From Lycium barbarum (taxonomy: Eukaryota > Streptophyta > Magnoliopsida > Solanales > Solanaceae): a DNA stretch of 64,000 nt. A program made the translations under genes and the position numbers. Within the stretch, counting starts at the first letter, position 1; each line of letters begins with the position of its first letter. Location: the NCBI RefSeq assembly GCF_019175385.1, contig NC_083341.1:23196203-23260202 (forward strand), read 5' to 3'. Under the pieces are notes generated by a model that saw nothing but the letters and a program-made list of their open reading frames with translations, had not been told where the DNA came from and did no database searches. Below are positions 45,609 to 55,543 of the stretch, piece after piece.

Positions 45609-46552
45609 TCAGCAGGGTCCTCCTTTAGCTGCTGATGTTGAGGCTTGGCTTGTCTCGGCCTTCTTGACCCTTCGAAGGGTGGTCTGAATACAAAGGCATG
45701 TCTGATACGGCTCCATTCTGACTATCACCAGGTATGTTTCTTCTAAAAACTTGGCGAAGTGCTTATTTGTGCTTTCCAAACATTCTTTCAAACGTTCCTC
45801 TTCTCGGGCATCGTGATGAAGTGTGGGCCCTGGGACAGATGCACGGGCCAAGTGTCCCTGTAACCACTCATAATACCCTGGGTCACACCCTGCTTCGAAC
45901 CTGTCTAGAGCTAAAGTATCTGGCCCCCAACACACACGACCATTCCACTCCCTGAGGATTGTACCAGCATTCTTAATTTTCTATTCGGTATGCTCAATAA
46001 TAAATTGTTCGGGGTTCCCCATTTGGGGTATCAGTTGCCTTCTTCCAAAATGCCTTAAAACCCGATATGGATAATAGGGACGGATTCCTCGAACCCCGAC
46101 TAATAGCACAAATGGGCAATTTTTGCCCCGAACAACTATGCTCTTAGAAATGAAGTCAAGGAACATCCACTAGATCTGATCCTTAGTCAAGTCAGCGAAG
46201 AAATTAGCCCAACCAGTTTTGGACCAACACTTGAGGTTTGGGAAGTAATCCACAAGGTGATCTATTCAATTTTTATTGGCTGCAACCCTGAACCTCTTTG
46301 GCCATGTTGATGTATTTGATAATCCACCATTGTAGCAACACATTGCACCCCTGAAAGTATCATAAATGACTCCGACATTTGTCTAAAGCCCAAAAAATAT
46401 ATGCCAGAATGATGGGTGCCAGGTCAAAATACTTAGTTTCATGATCCCTAGTTATGCCGTAGAAGATAGCATGGGCCAAGTAGATCACTCGGGTGTCTAC
46501 GGCCAGTGACTTATCCTTTGGGAATACCATAGTGCCTAGTAGGGCTACGGCA
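45609..46552 (-). pseudogene. Element F ORF1 (plant-mobile-domain-like protein of Ogre elements)
   Basis: Coding pieces on the reverse strand read ALLGTMVFPKDKSLAVDTRV and YGITRDHETKYFDLAPI (46360-46552), then FLDFISKSIVVRGKNCPFV and RPYYPYRVLRHFGRRQLIP (45981-46166). They end with DRFEAGCDPGYYEWLQGHL and a Lys/Glu-rich tail ending KGGPC (45609-45935). Order and wording fit the extra upstream ORF1 of Ogre/Tat elements, related to the plant mobile domain; its role in transposition is not established. The pieces are in different frames with stops between. The N-terminal part is missing because E's truncated LTR abuts at 46553. Confidence 0.68.
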
Positions 46553-48862
46553 AATGTGTTTGGTTTGGTTCCCAATGCATTCAGGTGTATTTCGGAACTT
46601 GGGATGGGAAATTGGAATTAAGATATCGAGGGTTAACTCAGTCAATGAGGCCTCCGTTGGAAATTTCGAGACCACGAGTGCATTCGCAGCGTGATTTTGT
46701 GTGGGACTAGGTGGTCGGTTTGTGAGAAAATGGCCTCGGGAATAACCCGAAATTTCAATGGAAGACTTAGAAAAATGGGGGAAATTTGGTGTCTGGTGCC
46801 CCTAATGGTAGCACCGCTGTTGCGGTGTGTTGGCTACTGGGGCGTCCATCCACATTGTTGGCCATACGGCGATAGCGGTCCCCAGCCGCCGTAGCGGCAT
46901 CTCTACCGTTGTGGCGGTGACGAACAATTAATTTTCATTAAATATGTCTTAAATAAGTCCTAGGCCCTCATTATAGCTCATCTGGATATTGGAGCTTGGG
47001 GAAACTGTTCTTGGAGATAATTTGGAGAAATTCTTGGAGGTAAACATTGTCTAATCCTTTACTCTTCCTTAATCACAACCATCTTAGATTTTCCCCTTCC
47101 CTTTACCAATCCCTTAGAGATGGAACTTGAAGGAGGGTTTTGGTGGACTTCCCCATTGGCTCATATATGAGGAATTTAATGATGTTTATGTTAGATTTTG
47201 ATGAATCTAAGTTTATTAAGTATATATCTTCCACTTTTAGCGTTGAATTTCGAATTGGAGACTTAGGGTTTATACCCAATTTAGGGGTTTTTCTTGAAAT
47301 CATGAACTAGTCTAATTGTAAAGTTAAATTAGTAATTAATGGTTAGGATATTATCACGTAGTACTTAATTTGGTATTTTATCCTCGAATTTCCCGTTTTG
47401 CCCTTGTGGGCTCGTTTCACCAATTTCTAGGGGTAGAGTTGACCTAATTGGAATCATAGCATAATTAGTATCATTCTTCATGATTTCTACTATATAATTC
47501 AATTATACTTAGACTACTTTGGTTCTGAGCTTTAGCGGAAGGGCAAGACAAAGGAGTGAATTGTTGGTGTTGTGATATTGATACATTGTTGGCATACCCA
47601 CTATTGGTATTATGATATTGATACATTGTTGGCGTACCCCATTGTTGGTACTTGTGATATTGAGCCTGATTGTTGATATTGAAACATGCATTGCATACAT
47701 TCTCATTCATTCATGATGCATGGCCGATACCCAGTGATGATCCGGTCTCGTTGATGGAGTGAAACTGATATTTTGAGAAAACTCTTTTACTTGAGTGATT
47801 GTGAGAAGGCCGATGTCCGATGATCAATTCCGGAATCGTTGATTGTGTGAAACTGATGTTTGACAGAATCTTTTACTTGAGTGACTGTGAGATGGTCGAT
47901 GACCGGTGATCTATTCCGGCATAGTTGTTGCTTGGCCGATTCCGATGTTATCCTGAAATCATTGTTAGTGCATGGACTCTGCGGGTCCCCCAGAGTGGTG
48001 CCGGTGAGACTCCCCCCGTGGGCAAAGATTTGGGGTCCTGTCTGTCAGTTGGGAAAAGATCCGGGATAGGTGGCACTTAGACTTCGTGAGTCACACTGGG
48101 TTGTGCTGTCGAGATGTCGATACTTCCATCCGGAGTACATGTATACACCTCATATGCATGGCATTGCGTTGGATTCACACATTACTGCATTGCATTGCAT
48201 TGCATTTTGGCATTGATTTTGTGATGTCTTGTGGCTGTACTTGTGATGTTAGATTTCGGACTTGGTATACTCAGATTGACACAATTGGGATTAGATGCTT
48301 CACTTAGGCGATGACGTGTATTTAGATTCGATTACTTGTGGCTTATGCTGTTGGTTTACCTGCTATCTGCTTTATTTTCTAGATTGTGTTAGTTATGCTT
48401 AGTCGGCTGATGATGCGTACCAATACTATTGTTTGTACTGACCTACACTTGTTGCATTCTTTTATGAATGCAGAGTACCAGGTCGGATCTCCTTCTGTGA
48501 CCCGTGGCTGATCGACACTTTAGCCTTCCTTCGAGTCTCCAGGGTGAGCATGGCATCCGCCTACGTTGAAGACTTTCCTATCACATTTCTTATTTTACTT
48601 CAGAGATATAGACATTTATGTATTAGTATTCCAGAGTGTATTATTCTCTTTAGATGCTCTTGTATTGTTCAGACTAGACCCTGAGGGTGTTTTGTTATAT
48701 TTTCGCACTACTCTACTATATATATATATCGTGAGACTTACGTACTCTTTCTACTCTATTGTTCAATTCGATTTTACTTGTTAATTCACGTGTTGGATTG
48801 AGGGTTCGCTTATCGAGGTGAGAAGGTAAGCCCGCACGGCCTGGGTGAAATGGGTCATGACA
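46553..48862 (+). repeat. Element E 5' LTR, 5'-truncated
   Basis: It ends GGGTCATGACA directly before a tRNA-Met primer site and matches 55755-58534. About 210 bp of the LTR start are missing and the joint falls inside F's ORF1. Relative to the 3' LTR it lacks an internal segment of about 280 bp (3' copy 56955-57225) and the 182-bp duplication. It holds an ACCGC/GCGGT palindrome cluster near 46800-46925 and ~40-bp ATTGTTGG/GATATTGAT repeats (47560-47680). Confidence 0.85.
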
Positions 48863-48866
48863 AAGT

Positions 48867-48878
48867 TGGTATCAGAGC
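48867..48878 (+). other. Primer-binding site of element E (tRNA-iMet)
   Basis: TGGTATCAGAGC, a full match to the complement of initiator tRNA-Met, four bases after the LTR end. Confidence 0.93.
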
Positions 48879-49071
48879 CCTAGGTTACCTGGTCTTTAAT
48901 ACAAAAGCGTGTCTATAGAGTCTCGCTGATCTGTACGATGAGCTCCGTATCTGGGGGAGGCTATAAGACATTTAGGAAATCTCACTTTCTTTCTTTCTGT
49001 TGTGCTACTTTATTCAAATTGGCTTCTCGAAAGGTCAAATTGGTATCTGACCTTTATCTCTTCCCTTAGAG

Positions 49072-49265
49072 ATGGTAAGGATTCGCGACACGCCGGCATG
49101 GAGGATGTACATGAGGTTGGCCCCATCGATTTTTACTAGTGCGCCATACAAGGATGCCTGTGAGTTTATCGTGATCACGCACGAGCTACTCCATATGGCA
49201 GGGATTACAAATGCCCTCGGGGTTAGTTATGTTGCCCTTCGACTCAGCGGTGGCGCGAGGGCATG
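49072..49265 (+). pseudogene. Element E gag, first part
   Basis: ATG at 49072 opens MVRIRDTPAWRMYMRLAPSI, with the gypsy capsid pattern F...PY.DACEFI and LLHMAGI. The frame is intact until the solo LTR D inserts at 49266. It resumes at 52100. Confidence 0.82.
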
Positions 49266-50709
49266 TGTTACACCTCAAAAATTTTCCGTTGATGCACAGT
49301 GAATAGACTAACGAAGAGCACGAAGTATACGGTATCTCGATAAGTAAGGAATGATATTTGATGACCCTAGTTAAGATTTCAAACACATTAGAGGTAGGGG
49401 CAGAAAGTTTGCCAAGAGAAGGCAAGGCATACGATAGATATCGAAAAGGAATTACGAGTAACAAGTTAACGAGGATTTAATAATTCTTTGGAGAAGAGTT
49501 ATAACGTCCCTTAGATTGGTAATGAGGTGATAAACAAGTGCTAAGAAGGTTCCATAAGGATTGGAGATCAAACGAGTCGACGAAAATGAACCTCGGAAAA
49601 CTGGGGATTATACGGCCAAACATACTGGCCGTATAAAACATAAAAACCGTATGTTGGACCGTACAATCAGCCCAGATTGGAACCCCTCTCTGGACCAAAT
49701 CTACGGCCAGACATACGGTCAGTATAATTTATACGGACCGTATGTTGGTCCGTAGAACTGGTCGGGATAGAATTTGGTGTATTAAATGAGGGATCAAGTC
49801 TTATTTCATTTCATTTTCCTTTCACACCCCTTCTCTCTAAAACATCTCTCTACATTTCTTCCACAAGAATTCAAGAGATATTAGTGATCAACAACATAAA
49901 CTAAGTGAATCAAGTATAAGAAACCCATTGAAGATCATCCAAGTCAAGAAATCTCATTGTAGACGAACTAGGGTTTTGGCTCAAGTGAAGTATTTCCACC
50001 CAAAGCTTGTTCCTACAACATCTAAGGTAAGATTTATGGTATTACCATGTTGTTTAAGGTATTTGAAAGTTTAAACACTTGGGTTGTAGAAGGATATAGA
50101 AAAATGGGTCATGAATGTGGAAATAGTGCCATTTTGAGTAATAGCTTGAATGAGTCATGATTCTTGATATGTTATGATATGGATATGTTATAAATGATGT
50201 TAATAACACGGGATAGGCAATGTATATGAATGAATGTAGTCGTGTGTTATGACCATGGATATGGGTGATTGGAGTTGATATACGATATGGAGGAATGTCG
50301 TATAAATAAAGGAGATACTGTCTGATTTTCTCTAGTTTTAGTCGTGTATGCTAGCTATAGATTTCTAATGATAGTATAACTTTAATGAAGGTAGAAACAT
50401 GAGCGTTGAAGGAGAACGCGCAAGTGGTAAAATAGCTGAACGGAAAGGTATGTAAGGCTAACCCTTCTTTCATAAGGCATGGTTCTTCGACCAATCATCT
50501 AAATCTTCTATAAGTCTATGATATCCTCCAAATGACTCTATCTTCAAAAGCTACTAAGCTTATGATTCTCGATATGTTATGATTGTACTAAGTTCCTCAT
50601 ATGACGAGTAATCCTATAAGGATAGATGTAATGAATGATGATGATAGTGATAACGATAATGACGACGATGAAAATGGTAATAATGCTAAAGATACCTATG
50701 AGCTTATAT

Positions 50710-51030
50710 CGCCGCAGTTCTCTCCATCCGATCGATAGGCTCCTTCGACTGATTGTTCGCATCGGATCTCAGGTGCTTGTCTTCCTTGCTGGATGTGGAA
50801 CTGTAATTCATCCTCAACTGGATAGAAGAACTTCGCTAACCCAATAGCAGATTCCGCAGCTGCCACCGGTGAACACCCCCCTGTCCTTTATAGTATAGTC
50901 GTCCGGCTATCCGAAAAACGCAGACTGAAGCGGAAGATCACAAAATGCAAGACACAAACCTTTGACTTTGACTGTGAAAAGCTCCAAATAGGCACACACC
51001 TTCGCTTCGCACCTCTGCTTTGTATGCAAT
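50710..51030. other. Foreign segment inside solo LTR D
   Basis: The LTR D sequence matches B up to GCTAAAG.TACCTA and again from TGTGCC(C/T)ATG. Between them D has about 320 bp with balanced base composition and no gypsy LTR character. It contains CAGGTGCTTGTCTTCCTTGC and GCTGCCACCGGTGAACACCC. I see no full-length frame and no recognised family. Edges are by eye, within about 10 bp. Confidence 0.6.
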
Positions 51031-51269
51031 GTGTGCCTATGTATGGCTATTATGAAACCCCAAGCTTATATGGCCGGGTAGAATCTATAGATGTATATAT
51101 ATGTCTATGACGATGTGCGCGCACCACTGCAGTTGGGTACGGATAACACTGAGCCTTGGTAGGGCCATGTATGTGTAACACTAAGCCTTGGTTGGCCAGG
51201 TATGTATGATCACCGAGCCTAACCATGGTCGGGTATGTGAAACACTGAACCTCCGTGGTCGGGTATGTT

Positions 51270-51450
51270 ATGTAAATGATATGTATATGATATGGATATG
51301 TATATGAAATGGATATGTATATGATATAGATATGAGTATGAATACGGACATGATACAAATACGAATAAGAATATGTATATGAATACGATTATGGATACGA
51401 ATGTAGATGAGTACGGATAGGAATACGGATACGGTTACGGATGTATGTAC
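51270..51450. repeat. Degenerate hexamer repeat in LTR D
   Basis: Many successive units of the type TATGNA/TACGNA (GGATATGTATATGA, GAATACGGATACGG). A shorter version is in LTR B at 7100-7215 and 14770-14885. Confidence 0.7.
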
Positions 51451-52099
51451 ACAATCACGTACTAGAAATGGAAAGTCCCTATGAAAGGCAAGTAAGTGCT
51501 TATGACGATGACACTACTATCTCTCATCTTATGCTATTTCCTATGTTGCTTATTATGCTTCTATATTGATATTGATCATGCTTTACATACTTAGTACATT
51601 CTTTGTACTGACGTCCTTTTGTTTGTGGACGCTGCGTCATGCTCGCAGGTGGCCAGGGAGACAGGCTTGATCCATATCTATATTTCTCAGGGACTACATA
51701 GCGGAGCTCCATCTCATTCGGAGCTATAGCTTTTGGTACTTACTCTTTGTGTACATATTTATGGGCATAGCGGGGTCCTGTCCGGCCTATATGATATGAC
51801 ATACTCTCCTTAGAGGCTCGTAGACATGTGTATATAGTTAGATGTGTTTGGCCTTGTCGGCCTATATTTTGGATATCATTTTGTTAGCCTCGTTGGCTTA
51901 TGTACATTGATATGGGCTTAGTTGCTAATGTTGATATAAAGGTATTGTTGCCCAATGGGATTCGTATGATTGATGAATAGAAATGTATGATTTAATATGT
52001 GGCTCACCTAGATGTGAATGTAAAGGTACGTTAAGAGGTGCCTGGGTGGGCTAGCACCGGGTGCCCGTCGCGACCCTCCGGTTGGGTCGTGACAGTATG

Positions 52100-52490
52100 A
52101 TGGAGAGACTACCTAGCCAGCCAGCCAGCAGGTGCGTGCCCACTTACTTGGGAGCAGTTCTATAGGTTGTTCCTAGAGAGATATGTGCCCCGCTCTCGGA
52201 GAGACGAACGTCAGAGGTAGTTCCTCGATCTCCGTCAGGAGGGCATGGCGGTTGCTGCTTATGCACTGTCTTTCTCCTATCTGGCTCGTTACTCCTACCC
52301 TTTGATTTCGATGGAGGCAGGCAAGATCCGGTGGTTTATTAGTGGGCTGGATGGTTCTCTCCAGCTACTCTGTATCTGGCTTGAGGCCGCCGATGCTTCA
52401 TTCCAGGCCATTGTTGATTGCGCAGTGAGAGTTGAGGCCGCGAGGGCTAGGGCAGGTAGGCTTGAGGCAGAGGCCTCAGATGCTGTGATT
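52100..52490 (+). pseudogene. Element E gag, second part, missing the zinc knuckle
   Basis: It resumes the capsid reading with LTWEQFYRLFLERYVPRSRR, a TAG at 52218-52220 where Gln is expected, then FLDLRQEGMAVAAYALSF and a helix-rich end (RVEAARARAGRLEAEA). The CCHC knuckle that should follow is absent: the frame passes straight into the protease, so the C-terminal gag segment has been deleted. Confidence 0.8.
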
Positions 52491-52777
52491 TCACGTACTA
52501 TTTTTGTCCGTCATAGAGTCGCATCTGTGTTATTTTATCATGGCTCTACTTATTCATATGTATCAGCATTTCATGCCATTGGTTGGGATTTGCCTTGTCA
52601 TAGCATAGATATACATGATCATGTGTCTACTCCGGTCAGAGATTCTGTGATTGTTGATCGAGTCTACCGGTCTTGTTTGGTTACTTTTATGGGGTACGAC
52701 ACTTGGGTAGATTTGATGATTCTCGATAGGGTGGACTTTAATATTGTATTGGGTATGCCTGGCTTTCTCCTTATCAT
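52491..52777 (+). pseudogene. Element E protease with lost active site
   Basis: The pattern VLFYHGSTYSYVSAFHAIGW aligns with the usual VLFDPGSTYSYV. The catalytic Asp is Tyr (TAT at 52536-52538) and the next residue is His. Later VDFNIVLGM is followed by a one-base frameshift near 52757 (GMDWLSPYH expected), then TGA at 52779-52781. It cannot be active. Confidence 0.82.
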
Positions 52778-54357
52778 ATGATCTTGGACTGTCACGCCAT
52801 GACAATCACTTTAGCCATGCCGGGCATTCCTAGGCTTGAGTGGAAAGGTACTCCTAGTCTCGCTCCAAAGAAGATCATTTCCTTCCGTCGGGCGAAGAAG
52901 TTAGTAAGTAAGAGGTGCGTAGCGTATTTGGAGCATGTTCATAATACGAATGTTGCATCTCCACCCCTTGAGTCAATCCCTATTATGAGCGAGTTCGCGG
53001 AGGTATTTCTATCAGATCTACCGGGTATGCCACCCGATTGCAACATTTATTTCTATATCGACGTGGATCTGAGCACTCGTCCCATTTCCATTCCCCCATA
53101 TCGAATGGCACCTACTGAGTTGAGGGAGCTTAAGGAGCAATTACAGGATTTGTTGAGCAAGGGGTTCATTAGATCGAGTGTCTTCCCTTCGGGTGCTCCT
53201 GTTGTATTCGTGAAGAAGAAAGATGGGATCATGAGGATGTGTATTGATTACCGCCAGTTGAACAAGGTCACTATTCGGAACAAGTGTCCTATGCCTTGCA
53301 TTGATGATCTGTTAGACTAGCTTCAGGGTGCTTTGGTGTTTTCGAAGATTGATTTGCATTCCGGCTATCACCAGTTGAAGATCAGAGCGGAGGATATTCC
53401 GAAGACAGCATTTCAGACGAGATATGGCCACTATGAGTTCCTAGTGATGTCTTTTGGGCTTACTAATGCCCCGACTACATTTATGACTTTGATGAATAAC
53501 ATCTTTAGGTCATTTCTTGATTCCTTCGTGATTGTGTTTATTGATGACGTTTTGGTGTATTCCAAGAGTAGAGAGGAGCATGAGGACCATCTCCGTACTG
53601 TTCTTGGGTTGTTGAAGAAATACCAGTTGTTTGCTAAGTTTTCCAAGTTTGAGTTCTAGTTGGAGTCTGTAGCATTCTTGGGCCATGTGGTGTCCAAGGA
53701 GGGGATTATGGTTGATCCACAGAAGATTGAGGCTGTGAGGGGTTGGGCGAGGCCCACTATGGTTACTGAGATCTGTAGTTTTACGGTTTTGGCCAGTTAT
53801 TACCATCGCTTTGTGAAGAATTTTGCAGCCATTGCTTCATCCTTGACCAGATTGACTCAGAAGGATGTTCCCTTCTAGTGGACGGAAGATTGTGAGGAGA
53901 TCTTCCAAAAGCTCAAGCTTCTTTTGACTACGACCCCTATCTTGGCATAACCCGTGGAGGGTAAAGATTTTGCGATCTATTGTGATGCCTCCCATACGGG
54001 CTTAGGAGCGGTGTTGATGCAGGAGGGTAGAGTGATAGCGTATGCTTTCCATCAGTTGAAGGTTCATAAGAAGAATTACCCTACCCATGATTTGGAGTTG
54101 TTGGTCGTGGTCTTCGCCTTGAATATTTGGAGGCATTATTGTACGGTGTTCATTGTGAGGTTTTCACCGATCACTGTAGTTTACGACATGTGTTCACCCA
54201 GAGAGATCTCAACTCCAGGCAGCGCCGATGGATGGAGCTCCTTAAGGACTATGACATCTCGATTCTACACTATCCCGGGAAAGCCAATGTGGTAGCTGAT
54301 GCCTTGAGTCGCAAGGTAGTGAGTATGGGGAGTTTAACTCGATTGATTGCTTCCTAG
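52778..54357 (+). pseudogene. Element E reverse transcriptase and RNase H
   Basis: RT starts near [20 protein letters not shown] (53090), with [22 protein letters not shown] and the catalytic FIDD at 53537-53548. Stops are TAG 53318 (Gln expected), TAG 53657 (Trp expected in FW-LESV), TAG 53876 and TAA 53948. RNase H keeps its first Asp ([10 protein letters not shown], near 53978) and has the DHCSLRHVF block; a frameshift lies near 54135. The ending [10 protein letters not shown] is intact, with a stop at 54355. Compared with B it has several more breaks, all in otherwise well-aligned sequence. Confidence 0.88.
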
Positions 54358-55430
54358 TGTCCGTTGGGCATGGAGGTTCAGACTCTGGCCAACAGTTTCA
54401 TTCGTCTTGATATTTCAGCACCGGGCAGTTTGATTCTATTTGGGTGAGAGTGGATCGGTTGACTAAGTTCGCTCACTTTGTTCCAGTTCAGGTTTTCTAT
54501 ACCGTGGAGAAGTTAGCCAAGTTGTACATTCGGAATATTGTGAGATTGCATGGGGTTCCTATTTCTGTTATGTCTGACCGGGGTACTATTTTCACTTCTC
54601 GGTTCTGAAGGGCGTTTAGGAAGGATTTAGGTACCCGACTGGATCTTAGTACTACTTTTCATCCCCAGACTGATGGCCAGTCCGAACAGACTATTCAGGT
54701 GCTCGATGACATGTTGAGAGCATGCGTTATTGATTTCGGTGGTCATTGGGATCACCATTTTCCCTTAGTCGAGTTTGCATCCAACAACAGCTACCATTTG
54801 AGCATTGGTATGGCACTCTTCGAGGCCCTATATGCTAGGAAATGTAGATCTCCAATTGGTTGGTTTGATGGGTTCGAGTCTCGACCCTGGAGCACGGACC
54901 TATTGAGAGAGTCCTTTGATAGGGTGAGGATAATTCAAGCCAAGCTTCTGGCAGCTCAGAGTTAGCAAAAGATGTATATGGACCGGAAGGTTCGGGATTT
55001 GAAGTTTTCTATTGGTGGTCGGGTTCTATTGAAGTTTTCACCGATGAAGGGTGTTGTGAGGTTTGGTAAGAGGGGCAAGTTGAGCCCCAGGTACATTGGT
55101 CCATTTGAGATTATGGACCGTATCGGCGATATAGCTTTTGAGTTAGCATTACCACCAGGCTTGGCGGGAGTTCATTTGGTCTTTCATGTTTCGATGCTGA
55201 AGAAGTACCATGCCGACAGTACCTACATTATCCGTGGGGATTCTATATTGCTTGATGAGAATTGGACTTATGAAAAGGAGCCTATCGCGATCTTGGATAG
55301 GCAGGTTCTAAAGTTGAGGTCAAAGGAGATTGCTTTTATGAAAGTGCAATGGAAGCACCATCCTGTTAAGAAGGCTACCTGGGAGACCGAGTCCGACATG
55401 TGTAGCCGATATCCCTAGTTGTTCAGTGAT
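54358..55430 (+). pseudogene. Element E integrase and chromodomain, internally deleted
   Basis: The HHCC zinc domain and the first catalytic Asp block are absent: sequence jumps near 54415 from SFIRLDIS to [18 protein letters not shown]. The second Asp (SDRGTIF, near 54573) and the Glu block (GQSEQTIQ, near 54676) remain, with TGA 54606 between them. GPF/Y-like SPRYIGPFEI follows. The chromodomain (AILDRQVLKLRSKEI, ATWETESDMCSRYP) is closed by TAG 55416 where Gln is likely. A TAG at 54963 also breaks the frame. Confidence 0.85.
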
Positions 55431-55543
55431 TCAGGAGCTCCTACTAAGATGAGAAATTCCCCGATAAAGCTGCTAGTACCAGGTGAACTGCTTTCTCTCT
55501 CTTTTTTCGCTCGAGGACGAGCGACGGTTCAATTGGTATCTGA
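55431..55543 (+). other. Element E 3' untranslated stretch
   Basis: Contains CTCGAGGACGAGCGACGGTT upstream of the 3' LTR, like the GGACGAATG phrase that precedes the polypurine tract in A and B. A clean polypurine run is not visible. Confidence 0.6.

Larger units (their letters stand above)
49266..52094 (+). repeat. Solo LTR D (element B family), inserted in E gag
   Basis: 2829 bp from TGTTACACCTC to GGTCGTGACA, flanked by GCATG (49261-49265) and GTATG (52095-52099), a target duplication with one transition. Most of it lines up with the 2447-bp LTR of B at lower identity. The palindrome cluster (49605-49760, TACGG(C/A)C type) and the AT-rich hexamer region (51270-51450) are longer or rearranged. 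About 320 bp at 50710-51030 have no counterpart in B. No internal domains, so a solo LTR. Confidence 0.9.
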
